From NCBI GenBank assembly GCA_035626515.1, contig DASPNM010000017.1:105369-169368 (forward strand): a DNA stretch of 64,000 nucleotides, read 5' to 3'. This DNA is from DASPNM01 sp035626515 (GTDB lineage Bacteria; Bacteroidota; Bacteroidia; Chitinophagales; Chitinophagaceae). A model generated the notes under the pieces. The model did no database searches. It was not told where the DNA came from and saw only the letters and a list, made by a program, of their open reading frames with translations. A program made the translations under genes and the position numbers. Below are positions 52,720 through 61,781 of this stretch, one piece after another. Within the stretch, counting starts at the first letter, position 1; each line of letters begins with the position of its first letter.

Positions 52720-53730
52720 ATGAAAAAGCGCCTATTTACCCTTTTTGCCTGTGCCTGCGCGCTGGTATCCGCTGCCCAGGATCCGAACTTTTCGCAGTTC
52801 TTCGCTTCGCCTCTGACGCTCAACCCGGCGCTGACGGGAAAATTCGATGGCCTGTATCGCGTTGCGGGGAATTACCGCAACCAGTGGCCGACGATCAACA
52901 ATGCATTCGTAACAAAGACTGCCTCCATTGATTTCGGGATCCTGAGGAACCGGGTGCCCGACATTGATCAGTTTGGCGTGGGACTGATGGGCTTCACTGA
53001 CCGCGCCGGGGACGGGGTGCTGGTAAGCAATTATCTCGGCCTTTCGATTGCGTACCACAAAGGACTCGATGAAAACGGCTACCACCAGATCGGTGCCGGC
53101 TTCCAGGGAACGTACATGGACAAGCGGCTTGACGTTTCAAAAGTTTATTTCGAGGACCAGCTCACTCCTTATGGCTTTACCGGGGTCACGAGCGAAAGCT
53201 TTTCGCAATCTCAGGTGAAGCTCAGCTATTTCGACCTCAACGCGGGTGTATTATACAACGGATCGACGAACGGTTACAACAATTTTTACATCGGCGCGTC
53301 CATGTACCACATCAATCGTCCCAAGGAAACTTTCCAGCAGGGTAACTTCCTGCTGAATGCGCGCACCACCATCCAGGCCGGCGGCAAGATCCCGGTTGGG
53401 CCCTACAATTATGTCCATTTTGCGGCAAACCACAGCAGGCAGGCGCAGGCGCACAACACAGTTGTGGGAGCGGCCTTCGCACTGAACGTGAATGGCGATG
53501 AGGAAAATCCGACTAACATTTATGCCGGCGCCTGGTACCGGTTCGACGACTCGATGATCCCGTACATCGGGCTGGAGTTTGGGGAATTTCGCTTCGGCGC
53601 TTCGTACGATGTGAACACTTCAAGCCTGAAGCCACATTCCAACCTGCGGGGCGGTACGGAAATCTCGCTCATCTATATCAAGAAGCCGAACGATCCGAAT
53701 GCGAAGAAGCTGAACTGCCCCAAGTTCTAG
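52720..53730 (+). CDS. PorP/SprF family type IX secretion membrane protein
   Basis: 336 residues from MKKRLFTLFACACALVSAAQ (signal peptide). The N-terminal motif DPNFSQFFASPLTLNPALTG is diagnostic of PorP/SprF, which sit in the outer membrane and help secrete or anchor type IX substrates such as adhesins. The rest is a predicted 14-strand-type barrel. Frame stays open upstream to 52669 but the signal peptide fixes the start. No SprB-like adhesin gene is adjacent. Confidence 0.92.
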   Translation: MKKRLFTLFACACALVSAAQDPNFSQFFASPLTLNPALTGKFDGLYRVAGNYRNQWPTINNAFVTKTASIDFGILRNRVPDIDQFGVGLMGFTDRAGDGVLVSNYLGLSIAYHKGLDENGYHQIGAGFQGTYMDKRLDVSKVYFEDQLTPYGFTGVTSESFSQSQVKLSYFDLNAGVLYNGSTNGYNNFYIGASMYHINRPKETFQQGNFLLNARTTIQAGGKIPVGPYNYVHFAANHSRQAQAHNTVVGAAFALNVNGDEENPTNIYAGAWYRFDDSMIPYIGLEFGEFRFGASYDVNTSSLKPHSNLRGGTEISLIYIKKPNDPNAKKLNCPKF

Positions 53731-53744
53731 CGAAGCATTTCCCG

Positions 53745-55202
53745 TCATCTCAGCAAAGGCAACAGGAACCAGCTGAACAGAGTGATCAGCGCCACCGCGA
53801 TCAGGTTCATTACCAACCCTGCGCGCGTCATTTGCGGCAGCCCGATATGGCCGCTCGCAAAAACGATCGCGTTCGGCGGCGTTCCCATTGGCAACATGCT
53901 GGCGCAGCTGGCAGCGAGAGTCATCGGGATCCCGAGCAAAAGAGGATCCATGCCGAGGGCGTCCGCCAGGGAGGAAACTACCGGGGCAAACACGATCACC
54001 TGCGCGACATTGCTCATCACTTCGCTGATGAATATGGAGATCAGCGCGATCATGAACACAAGGAGCAGGCCGTTGCCCGAGAACTGCGCCAGCCAGCTCC
54101 CCATTTGTTGAATCAGTCCCGCACGTTCCAGCGCGCCAGCCAGTGAAATACCCCCTCCAAACAGAAGCAGGATTCCCCAGGCCATCCTGCTGGTGTCACG
54201 CCATTCCAGCACCGAACCGCTTTCGGCTTTTTCGGTTCCGGTGCGCGCAGGACAAATGAAAAGCGCCAGCGCGCAAAGCACGGCGATCATGGTATCGTCG
54301 AGCGTCACCGCGTTTTGGATAGAATTGATGATGTCGCGCGTGATCCAGAGCAAGGCTGTCCCCGCGAAAATGATCGCAACTCTCTTTTCCGGTGACGAGA
54401 TGGGACCCAGGGCGCGCAGCTCCCCGCGAATGAGCTGCTTTGTGGCATCGCTGGAACGAATGCGGCTCGGGAAGAGCCATTTTACCATCACCCAGTAAAG
54501 ACTGAAAAGCAGCAGCACCGAAAGCGGCATGCAAAGAGCCATCCAGCTCACGAAGTCAATCCCTGCGCCGGGATATTTTTTCTCGATGTACCCAACATAC
54601 GCCACATTGGGCGGAGTGCCGATGATCGTCGCAATGCCACCGAGGTTCGATGCGTACGCAATGGCAAGCATGATGGTGAGGGAAAAATGGGAGATGCTGC
54701 CGTTCCCGGCGTGATTTTCCTTCATCACGTGGATCACCGAAAGGGCAATGGGAAACATCATCATCGTGGTAGCCGTGTTGCTGAGCCACATGCTGAGCAA
54801 TCCCGTAGCCAGGATGAACCCGAGTACGATCCTGTCGCCGCTGGTGCCGGTGATGCGCACGATGTTCAGGGCGATGCGCCGGTGCAAATTCCATTTTTCA
54901 ATGGCGAGCCCGAGCATGAAGCCCCCCATGAAAAGAAAGATGACAGGATTGGCGTAAGGGGCCGCAGCCTCTTCAAGCTTCGAGATGCGAAGAAGCGGAA
55001 ACAACACCAGCGGCACGAGAGCGACCACCGGCATCGGCAGGGCTTCGCTTACCCACCAGGTGATCATCAGCGCGGCGACGGCAAGCGTTCGCGCAGCGGT
55101 CTCGCCCACCCGGAATGGATCGATCCAGTAAACGAACAGCGCGATCACCACGCCTGCCAGCATGCCAATCCATTTCCGTCGCTGAGAACCCGAACCGTTC
55201 AA
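53745..55202 (-). CDS. DASS/SLC13 family anion transporter
   Basis: 485 residues, 11-12 transmembrane helices. Divalent anion:sodium symporter family (dicarboxylates, sulphate or phosphate). Substrate-binding motifs: LSNTATTMMM in the first repeat and, in the second, MSNVAQVI (Val where most members have Thr); sodium/anion loops GTPPNVAY and GTPPNAIVFASG. The start is TTG at 55202; a later ATG at 55163 would begin the first helix. Convergent with porP. Confidence 0.88.
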   Translation of the reverse strand: MNGSGSQRRKWIGMLAGVVIALFVYWIDPFRVGETAARTLAVAALMITWWVSEALPMPVVALVPLVLFPLLRISKLEEAAAPYANPVIFLFMGGFMLGLAIEKWNLHRRIALNIVRITGTSGDRIVLGFILATGLLSMWLSNTATTMMMFPIALSVIHVMKENHAGNGSISHFSLTIMLAIAYASNLGGIATIIGTPPNVAYVGYIEKKYPGAGIDFVSWMALCMPLSVLLLFSLYWVMVKWLFPSRIRSSDATKQLIRGELRALGPISSPEKRVAIIFAGTALLWITRDIINSIQNAVTLDDTMIAVLCALALFICPARTGTEKAESGSVLEWRDTSRMAWGILLLFGGGISLAGALERAGLIQQMGSWLAQFSGNGLLLVFMIALISIFISEVMSNVAQVIVFAPVVSSLADALGMDPLLLGIPMTLAASCASMLPMGTPPNAIVFASGHIGLPQMTRAGLVMNLIAVALITLFSWFLLPLLR

Positions 55203-55238
55203 GCAGTCAATTTCAAACTAAAATACGACGCCCTGCCT

Positions 55239-55844
55239 TCACTTCGGTCGACCGCTTACGAATGGATTCCCCTTCACATAAAACCGATAGGGCAGCGCCG
55301 CATCCACACCCGCGTATTCGACACCGATACGAGCGGAGCGGGCTATGGCAGAGTCGGCAAATCCAAATCCATCATCGGCGATATAAAGTCCGGTGCCGCG
55401 CAGCGAAAGGCCGCTGTGTTGTGTGTGAATGCCGAGCGCGCGCGAAAGGTTGCCCGGGCCGCGGGTGAGCGAATGATCCATTTTTTCCCGTCGCGACCGA
55501 TCCAGCATTGTATCGATACCGCTCACAGGTTCCAGTGCACGGATGAGAACGGCATGCGGCACGTTGCGCACGTTGGTCACCACGTTGAATAAATGATGAA
55601 TGCCGTAGCAGAGATACACGTAGGCCAGACCGCCGTGGTGATACATCACTTCATTTCTCCGGGTACGTTTCCCTCCCGCCGCATGAGAGGCTCGATCGAA
55701 GACCCCTGCATAAGCCTCACATTCCACAATGCGGCCCGATGTGCGCACGCCGTCCCATTCCGTGACGAGCAGTTTGCCGAGCAGTTCCCTGCTGATTTGC
55801 AACACATCTTCACGTCGGTAAAAAGAGGCCGGCAACTTCTTCAT
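55239..55844 (-). CDS. DNA-3-methyladenine glycosylase (AAG/MPG family)
   Basis: 201 residues from MKKLPASFYRRED; an in-frame TTG at 55865 is rejected. Base-excision repair enzyme that flips and removes alkylated purines. Motifs: catalytic Glu in RIVECEAYAG, intercalating-Tyr region YVYLCYGIHHLFNVVT, and RGPGNLSRALGI. Divergent from the EI24 gene with a 48-bp gap. Confidence 0.93.
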   Translation of the reverse strand: MKKLPASFYRREDVLQISRELLGKLLVTEWDGVRTSGRIVECEAYAGVFDRASHAAGGKRTRRNEVMYHHGGLAYVYLCYGIHHLFNVVTNVRNVPHAVLIRALEPVSGIDTMLDRSRREKMDHSLTRGPGNLSRALGIHTQHSGLSLRGTGLYIADDGFGFADSAIARSARIGVEYAGVDAALPYRFYVKGNPFVSGRPK

Positions 55845-55892
55845 GGCGCTTCCAGGCACGATCAACTATATTTACTTCATCAAATTAAGCCA

Positions 55893-56645
55893 TTGCTTAA
55901 AGAAATTACGATTGCCATCCAGGCCTGGGATGACGCCCGCCGCCTGATCAGAACGCACAAACTGTTCCGGTGGATCGTCATCCCGGGCATAATTTATACC
56001 GTTCTGTTCATCGTTGGCATGTATTTTTTCTGGAGCTCGTCCAACGACGCTGTTACCTGGATCAGCGACCAGCTGCGCATCGAAAGCTGGCTGCAGCAGA
56101 AACGCAGCGAATGGCTCAGCTTTTTTTTCCTGATGGCGGGGATGATGCTTCGTCTCGTGCTGGTGCTGTTTTATTTTTCCCTTTTTAAATACCTCATCCT
56201 GGTGATCGGCTCGCCGGTGTTCGCCTACCTGAGCGAAAAAACCGAAGCCATCATTTACGAGCGGCCGCACCGCTTCAACTGGCGTGAGCTGAAGAAGGAT
56301 GCCTGGCGTGGTATCCGTCTCGCCTTTCGAAATGCGGGCTGGCAGTCGTTCTACCTGTTTCTGCTGGCGCTGCTTTCGCTGGTTCCATTCGCCGGGTGGA
56401 TCACGCCCATCATTGCGCTGTTGATGGAATGCTATTATTTCGGCTTCTCGATGCTGGATTACAGCTTCGCGCGCAACAATTTTACGCCGACGCAAAGCGT
56501 CGCCTTCACCGGCACGCACAAGGGGCTGGCAATCGGGAATGGTATCCTCTTTTACCTGATGCATGTGCTGATCATCCTTGCGCCTGCTTACGCCATCATC
56601 GCAGCAACGCTTACCGTGCACCGCGTGAAAATGGGAGAAAAATAA
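55893..56645 (+). CDS. EI24 domain membrane protein
   Basis: 250 residues with a TTG start (MLKEITIAIQAWDDAR); no ATG is available and the frame upstream belongs to the glycosylase region. Four to six transmembrane helices; the segment FFFLMAGMMLRLVLVLFYFS, SPVFAYLSEKTEAI and GWITPIIALLMECYYFGFSM fit the EI24/CysZ-like family. CysZ transports sulphate, but that role cannot be assigned here. It abuts the next gene with no gap. Confidence 0.83.
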   Translation: MLKEITIAIQAWDDARRLIRTHKLFRWIVIPGIIYTVLFIVGMYFFWSSSNDAVTWISDQLRIESWLQQKRSEWLSFFFLMAGMMLRLVLVLFYFSLFKYLILVIGSPVFAYLSEKTEAIIYERPHRFNWRELKKDAWRGIRLAFRNAGWQSFYLFLLALLSLVPFAGWITPIIALLMECYYFGFSMLDYSFARNNFTPTQSVAFTGTHKGLAIGNGILFYLMHVLIILAPAYAIIAATLTVHRVKMGEK

Positions 56646-57344
56646 ATGGGCACGGTTTACCTCATACCCTCCCCAATTGACGATGCGGGGCTGGAAGCGA
56701 TACCAGCTGCCGCCGGTGCTGCGCTCCGCGATTGCCAGGTGATCTTCGCGGAAAACGAACGAGCTGCAAGACGTTACCTGCGACGGCTTGACCGCTCGCT
56801 CATCATAGATTCATTTGAGTGGTTCACGCTGCACCAGCAGGAAAAAGAAATGCTTCAGGTATTCCGCGATCGCGTGAAAGCGGGTAAGAACGTCGCCATT
56901 CTCAGCGAAGCCGGCTGCCCGGGCGTCGCCGATCCGGGACAACTGCTGGTGGCCGCTGCACAGGAAATGAGAGTCAAAATCCGGCCGGTCACAGGTCCGA
57001 GCTCCCTGTTGCTTGCCCTGATGGCGAGCGGAATGAACGGACAGCGTTTCCAATTTCACGGATACCTTCCGGTAGAATCGCAAGCGCGCGACCGGGCGAT
57101 CCGGGAACTGGAATCGGAATCGCGTAAAAAGGATTGCACGCAGCTCTTCATTGAAACGCCGTACCGCAACCAAAAACTGTTCGATGCTGTTCTCCGAAAC
57201 TGCCAGCCCGCTACACGACTTTGTATCGCTGCAGGACTCACCGGCGACAGCGAATGGATCCGAACGCAGCGCATCAGCGAATGGAAAAAGGAAATTCCAT
57301 TGCTGGGGAAACGTGCGACTGTATTTCTGATGCACGCAAAATGA
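56646..57344 (+). CDS. RsmI-like SAM-dependent methyltransferase
   Basis: 232 residues, tetrapyrrole-methylase fold: GTVYLIPSPIDD at the N terminus, SEAGCPGVADPGQ and PVTGPSSLLLALMASG (SAM site). RsmI methylates the 2'-O of C1402 in 16S rRNA. This is the shorter form of about 230 residues common in Bacteroidota, which may be a paralogue of true RsmI. Likely transcribed with the EI24 gene. Confidence 0.85.
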   Translation: MGTVYLIPSPIDDAGLEAIPAAAGAALRDCQVIFAENERAARRYLRRLDRSLIIDSFEWFTLHQQEKEMLQVFRDRVKAGKNVAILSEAGCPGVADPGQLLVAAAQEMRVKIRPVTGPSSLLLALMASGMNGQRFQFHGYLPVESQARDRAIRELESESRKKDCTQLFIETPYRNQKLFDAVLRNCQPATRLCIAAGLTGDSEWIRTQRISEWKKEIPLLGKRATVFLMHAK

Positions 57345-57390
57345 ATTATGAAAACGGCACAATGATTGAACTACGACTTAACAAAAAATA

Positions 57391-57422
57391 TTGCTCCTGA
57401 TATCAGCGATTCTTTACATTTG
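57391..57422 (+). promoter_or_regulatory. Promoter of the arginine operon
   Basis: TTG at 57391-57393 and TACATTTG at 57415-57422, separated by 21 bp: the best full Bacteroidota promoter in the window. It lies 12 bp before a 38-codon leader ORF and about 200 bp before the first biosynthetic gene. Confidence 0.75.
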
Positions 57423-57434
57423 TGAGCTGTCGAC

Positions 57435-57551
57435 ATGAACAACATTCTGACACATACGAAACAGTTTCCCTTCCACGCCCCGATAACCAGTGGCGTTTAC
57501 GCGGTGGGATTCGATGTCTTCCTCTTTACGCGACCCCGACGTGGTTGCTGA
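57435..57551 (+). CDS. Candidate arginine leader peptide
   Basis: 38 codons, ATG 57435 to TGA 57551, too short for standard gene finding. Three Arg codons (CGA, CGA, CGT) fall within four codons (57531-57542) just before the stop, as FTRPRRGC. The stop codon lies in the left arm of the hairpin at 57548-57583. Directly downstream is an arginine biosynthesis operon. Ribosome stalling at these codons when Arg-tRNA is low could alter the hairpin. Inferred from layout; no homologues could be checked. Confidence 0.55.
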   Translation: MNNILTHTKQFPFHAPITSGVYAVGFDVFLFTRPRRGC

Positions 57552-57583
57552 CAGGACGAGCCAGTAACCAGGGCCCCTGTCAG
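57548..57583 (+). promoter_or_regulatory. Leader hairpin of the arginine operon
   Basis: Perfect 8-bp outer stem CTGACAGG (57548-57555) with CCTGTCAG (57576-57583) and a possible inner GCC/GGC pair. It has no U tract, so it may act on translation or hold a different fold rather than terminate. A GTG that could start the next gene (57583) begins at the last base of the right arm. Confidence 0.55.
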
Positions 57584-57639
57584 TGAATCAACTCAGCTCA
57601 TCTATTTTGGACTGGTTATCCAAACTTCAATCAGATCAG

Positions 57640-58362
57640 GTGGATCAGAACATAATTATAAAAATTGCCGAACCGGCAGATAAAATCCATTCCCGCACGA
57701 TCACGGAGGAGATCGAAGCCTCCGCGAAAGCGCGTGGAACCGGCATCGCGAAACGAACTCCGGAATACATCGAGGAAAAGATCGACAAGGGACAGGCAGT
57801 GATCGCGGTTACGGCCGGTGGCGCGTGGGCAGGCTTTTGCTACATTGAAACCTGGAGTCACGGGGAATACGTAGCCAACAGCGGTCTTATCGTGGCGCCG
57901 GAATTTCGCAAGACGGGCGTTGCCAAGGCGATCAAGCGCAAGATATTCGACCTCTCGCGCGAAAAATATCCCGACGCGAAGATCTTCGGGCTCACAACAG
58001 GACTTGCCGTGATGAAGATCAACAGCGAGCTGGGGTATGAGCCGGTGACTTATTCCGAGCTCACGCAGGACGAAGCCTTTTGGGCCGGCTGCAAGAGCTG
58101 CGTGAATTACGACATCCTGATGAGCAAGGACCGCAAAAACTGCCTCTGCACGGCGATGCTTTACGATCCGAAGGATCATTACGAGCCGACAGAAACAAAG
58201 GAATATTTCGAAAAAAATTCGAAAGGATTCGAGCGGCTTCAGCGTTTCAAGCAATGGATGCTGCTGAAACCTTTCATGAAAAAAGAAAAGGACAGGGACT
58301 CGGGTTTGCGCGAATTCGTAGCAAAGTTGAAGTCCTTCATCGTTCATTTTTTCCACCTGTAA
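57640..58362 (+). CDS. GNAT N-acyltransferase at the head of the arginine operon
   Basis: 240 residues from GTG 57640 (MDQNIIIKIAEPADK); a GTG at 57583 would add 19 residues. GNAT fold with acyl-CoA loop GLIVAPEFRKTGVAKAIKRK. A Cys-rich segment near the end (CKSCVNYDILMSKDRKNCLC) has CxxC and CxC pairs that could hold a metal. No argA or argJ is present, so this gene is the best candidate for the N-acylglutamate synthase that starts the pathway (acetyl- or succinyl-CoA donor). Ten bp before argG. Confidence 0.8.
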   Translation: MDQNIIIKIAEPADKIHSRTITEEIEASAKARGTGIAKRTPEYIEEKIDKGQAVIAVTAGGAWAGFCYIETWSHGEYVANSGLIVAPEFRKTGVAKAIKRKIFDLSREKYPDAKIFGLTTGLAVMKINSELGYEPVTYSELTQDEAFWAGCKSCVNYDILMSKDRKNCLCTAMLYDPKDHYEPTETKEYFEKNSKGFERLQRFKQWMLLKPFMKKEKDRDSGLREFVAKLKSFIVHFFHL

Positions 58363-58371
58363 CCGCGGATT

Positions 58372-59580
58372 ATGTCCCAAAAACTGGTTCTTGGCTTCAG
58401 CGGTGGACTGGACACCTCCTACTGCGTCATTTACCTGGCGGAACAGGGCTATGAAGTGCACAGCATTACTGTGGACACGGGGGGATTCGACGACGATGAG
58501 CTGCATCGCATCGAAGCGCATGCGCGGGCCTTGGGCGTCGCCTCGCACAGAACGGTGAACGCGGTAGAAGAATATTACGACCGCATCCTGCGCTACCTGG
58601 TATTTGGGAACGTACTCAAGAACAACACCTATCCGCTGAGCGTGAGCGCCGAGCGACTGGTGCAGGCCCTGCGCATCGCGGAGTTCGCGAAAGAGATCGG
58701 GGCCAATGCAGTGGCGCATGGCAGCACCGGGGCGGGCAACGACCAGGTTCGCTTCGACATGGTGTTCCAGGTGATGATCCCGGGGATGAAAATCCTTACG
58801 CCTATTCGCGACAACCGGCTCGGCCGCGAGGAGGAAGTGGCTTACCTCAGGGAACGCGGAGTGAAAATGAATTTTGAAAAAACAGCTTATTCGATCAATA
58901 AAGGGCTTTGGGGCACGAGTGTGGGCGGAAAGGAAACGCTCAGCAGCCGGGGCATGCTTCCCGAAGGAGCCTGGCCAACCCCGGTGACGGAAAAAGATCC
59001 GCGCGAAGTAGTGCTGGAATTCGAAAGAGGTGAACTGCGGTCGGTGGACGGGCAGTCATTTGCTCATCCATCCGCAGCGATCCGACACCTGCAGGGCATC
59101 GCCGGGCCTTTTGGCATCGGCCGCGACATTCACGTGGGCGATACGATCATCGGTATTAAAGGCCGCGTGGCATTCGAGGCAGCTGCGCCACTGGTGATCC
59201 TGAAAGCGCACCACGCTCTTGAAAAGCACGTGCTTACCAAATGGCAGCTTTTTTGGAAAGACCAGTTGGCACAGTTTTATGGCAACTGGCTGCATGAAGG
59301 ACAGATCCTCGACCCCGTCATGCGCGACATCGAACGGTTTTTTGAAAATTCACAGGAGCATGTGAGCGGAAAGGTCTTTGTGCAGCTGATGCCCTATCGT
59401 TTCCAGGTAACGGGGATCGAGTCGAAGTACGACCTGATGAACAGCCGGTTTGGTAAATACGGAGAAATGAACATGGGTTGGGCGGGCGAAGATGTGCGCG
59501 GGTTTTCGAAGATTTTCGGCAACCAGCTTTCCATTTATTACCGCGTGCGTGAAGACGCCGGTGACGAGAAAAATAAATGA
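58372..59580 (+). CDS. argG: Argininosuccinate synthase
   Basis: 402 residues. ATP pyrophosphatase P-loop LGFSGGLDTSYCVIYL at the N terminus, with AHGSTGAGNDQVRFD for citrulline/aspartate binding. Joins citrulline and aspartate with ATP hydrolysis to AMP. Within the family it belongs to the longer non-E. coli branch. Second gene of the operon. Confidence 0.96.
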   Translation: MSQKLVLGFSGGLDTSYCVIYLAEQGYEVHSITVDTGGFDDDELHRIEAHARALGVASHRTVNAVEEYYDRILRYLVFGNVLKNNTYPLSVSAERLVQALRIAEFAKEIGANAVAHGSTGAGNDQVRFDMVFQVMIPGMKILTPIRDNRLGREEEVAYLRERGVKMNFEKTAYSINKGLWGTSVGGKETLSSRGMLPEGAWPTPVTEKDPREVVLEFERGELRSVDGQSFAHPSAAIRHLQGIAGPFGIGRDIHVGDTIIGIKGRVAFEAAAPLVILKAHHALEKHVLTKWQLFWKDQLAQFYGNWLHEGQILDPVMRDIERFFENSQEHVSGKVFVQLMPYRFQVTGIESKYDLMNSRFGKYGEMNMGWAGEDVRGFSKIFGNQLSIYYRVREDAGDEKNK

Positions 59581-59587
59581 CGAGCTT

Positions 59588-60604
59588 ATGGCAACTTCAG
59601 CAATACAGGAGAGCGCGGGCGCGAAGACTGCGATCCGCGTCGGCATCGTCGGTGGTGCGGGGTATACCGGCGGCGAGCTGATCCGCCTGCTGCTGCGGCA
59701 TCCTTATGTTACCATCAGCTTTGTCCACAGCCGCAGCCATACGGGCGACCGCGTCGCCTCGGTGCACCAGGACCTGGTGGGAGAAACAGATCTCATCTTC
59801 GGCAAGGAGCTGAGTCCCGACATTGACGCACTCTTCCTTTGCGTGGGTCACGGGGAATCGCGGCAATTTTTTGAAGAATTCAACCCCAATGCCGCCATCC
59901 GGGTGATTGACCTTTCACAGGACTTTCGGCTCAGGGAAACCAACCAGGTAGATGACCGGGTATTTGTTTACGGGCTCCCCGAACTGAACCGGGACGCGAT
60001 CCGTGCCGCCCGCAATGTGGCAAACCCCGGTTGTTTCGCTTCCGCGATCGAGCTCGCTTTGCTGCCCCTTGCGCGCGCTGGGCTGCTCCGTGAAGTTTAT
60101 ACCACCGGCATCACCGGGTCCACCGGGGCGGGGCAAAGCCTCACCGCAACCAGTCATTTCAGCTGGCGCTCTAACAACATCCAGGCATATAAGACGCTTG
60201 ACCACCAGCACATGGGGGAAATCCTGCAGGCGCTGGTCCAGCTTCAGCCGGCGGGCGACATTGGGCTCAGCTTCATTCCCTGGCGGGGTGATTTCACGCG
60301 CGGCATTTTTACCAGCTCACAGCTCAACTGCGAGCTTTCGCTTGAAGAAGCTTTGCAGCTGTACAACGATTATTATGCTTCGCATCCGTTCGTATTCGTG
60401 GAGCGAAGCGCAATTTTTTTAAAGCAGGCAATCAATACCAATAAATGCCTGATCCAGCTCGAGAAAGTGGACCGCAGGCTGGTGGTCCATTCTGCTCTCG
60501 ATAATCTACTGAAAGGAGCGAGCGGGCAGGCGGTGCAGAACATGAACCTGATGTTCGGCTTCGACGAATCCGCCGGTCTGCATCTTAAAGCCAGCTATTT
60601 CTAA
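59588..60604 (+). CDS. argC: N-acyl-glutamyl-phosphate reductase
   Basis: 338 residues from MATSAIQESAGAKTAIRVG. NADPH-binding GIVGGAGYTGGELIRLLLRH; catalytic Cys in NPGCFASAIELALLPL. Reduces N-acyl-glutamyl phosphate to the semialdehyde. It starts 7 bp after argG; the frame is open further upstream inside argG but with no credible start. Confidence 0.95.
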   Translation: MATSAIQESAGAKTAIRVGIVGGAGYTGGELIRLLLRHPYVTISFVHSRSHTGDRVASVHQDLVGETDLIFGKELSPDIDALFLCVGHGESRQFFEEFNPNAAIRVIDLSQDFRLRETNQVDDRVFVYGLPELNRDAIRAARNVANPGCFASAIELALLPLARAGLLREVYTTGITGSTGAGQSLTATSHFSWRSNNIQAYKTLDHQHMGEILQALVQLQPAGDIGLSFIPWRGDFTRGIFTSSQLNCELSLEEALQLYNDYYASHPFVFVERSAIFLKQAINTNKCLIQLEKVDRRLVVHSALDNLLKGASGQAVQNMNLMFGFDESAGLHLKASYF

Positions 60605-60620
60605 ACCGAATCAACCGCAG

Positions 60621-61781
60621 ATGAAATTATTTGACGTCTACCCCATCAGCGATATCAACATCGTGGAAGCGAAGGGCTCGTACGTGTGGGATGATCAGGG
60701 AAAACGTTACCTCGACCTGTACGGCGGACACGCAGTCATCAGCATCGGGCATTGCCATCCCCGCTGGGTGGAGGCCATCGGCGAGCAGCTGCGCAAGATT
60801 GCTTTTTATTCCAATTCGGTGCGCATTCCGCTACAGCAACAACTGGCCGACAAGCTCGGCGCCGTTTCGGGAAAAGAAAACTACCAGCTTTTCCTCTGCA
60901 ATTCCGGCGCGGAAGCGAACGAAAATGCGCTGAAGCTCGCATCCTTTCACAACGGAAGGAAAAAAGTGATCGCTTTCACCAAATCCTTCCATGGAAGAAC
61001 TTCCCTTGCCGTCGCCGCGACGGACAATAAAAATTATGTGGCGCCGGTGAACGAAACGGAAAACGTGTTGTTCCTCCCGTTCAACGACGTGCAGGCTTTA
61101 CAGGATTGCTTTCGCGAGCACGGCCATGAGATATCCTCGGTTATCGTGGAGGGCATCCAGGGCGTTGGGGGCATCCATGTGGCGAAAGACGAATTTCTCC
61201 GTGCCATCCGGGATCTCTGCGATGAATACGGTGCTGTGTACATTGCCGACGCAGTGCAGTGCGGCTACGGCAGAAGCGGAAAATTTTTCAGCCACGATTA
61301 CGCAGGCGTGAACGCCGACATTTATTCGATGGCGAAGGGAATGGGAAATGGCTTCCCGGTTGCGGGGATCATCGTTTCAGAAAAATTCAAGCCTAAGCAC
61401 TTTATGCTCGGAACCACTTTTGGAGGCAACCACCTCGCCTGCGCGGCGGCGATCGCGGTACTCGAAGTGATCGAAGAAGAAAGATTGATGGAAAATGCAG
61501 GAAAGGTTGGAGAGTTCCTAAGGCAGGAGCTTCTGTCCGTTTCCGGGATTGAAGCGGTGCGCGGCCGCGGACTCATGCTCGGGTTTGATGTGCCTGAACA
61601 GTGGAAAGACCTGAAGAAAACCCTGCTCTTCCGCCAGCATGTATTTGCAGGCGAAGCAAAACCGAATGTGATCCGGTTGCTTCCATCGCTTGCGCTCACG
61701 CGCGGGGATGCTGCAGCTTTTATCGAAGCCCTGAAAATGGAAATCGCCGCGAACACCACCGAAAAGATCAGCGAGGCATGA
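60621..61781 (+). CDS. argD: N-acyl-ornithine aminotransferase
   Basis: 386 residues, class III PLP-dependent aminotransferase. PLP Lys is in the segment YSMAKGMGNGFPV; LDLYGGHAVISIGHCHP and FHGRTSLAVAATD are usual. Converts the semialdehyde to N-acyl-ornithine with glutamate as amino donor. Ends in an ATGA overlap with the next gene. Confidence 0.94.
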   Translation: MKLFDVYPISDINIVEAKGSYVWDDQGKRYLDLYGGHAVISIGHCHPRWVEAIGEQLRKIAFYSNSVRIPLQQQLADKLGAVSGKENYQLFLCNSGAEANENALKLASFHNGRKKVIAFTKSFHGRTSLAVAATDNKNYVAPVNETENVLFLPFNDVQALQDCFREHGHEISSVIVEGIQGVGGIHVAKDEFLRAIRDLCDEYGAVYIADAVQCGYGRSGKFFSHDYAGVNADIYSMAKGMGNGFPVAGIIVSEKFKPKHFMLGTTFGGNHLACAAAIAVLEVIEEERLMENAGKVGEFLRQELLSVSGIEAVRGRGLMLGFDVPEQWKDLKKTLLFRQHVFAGEAKPNVIRLLPSLALTRGDAAAFIEALKMEIAANTTEKISEA

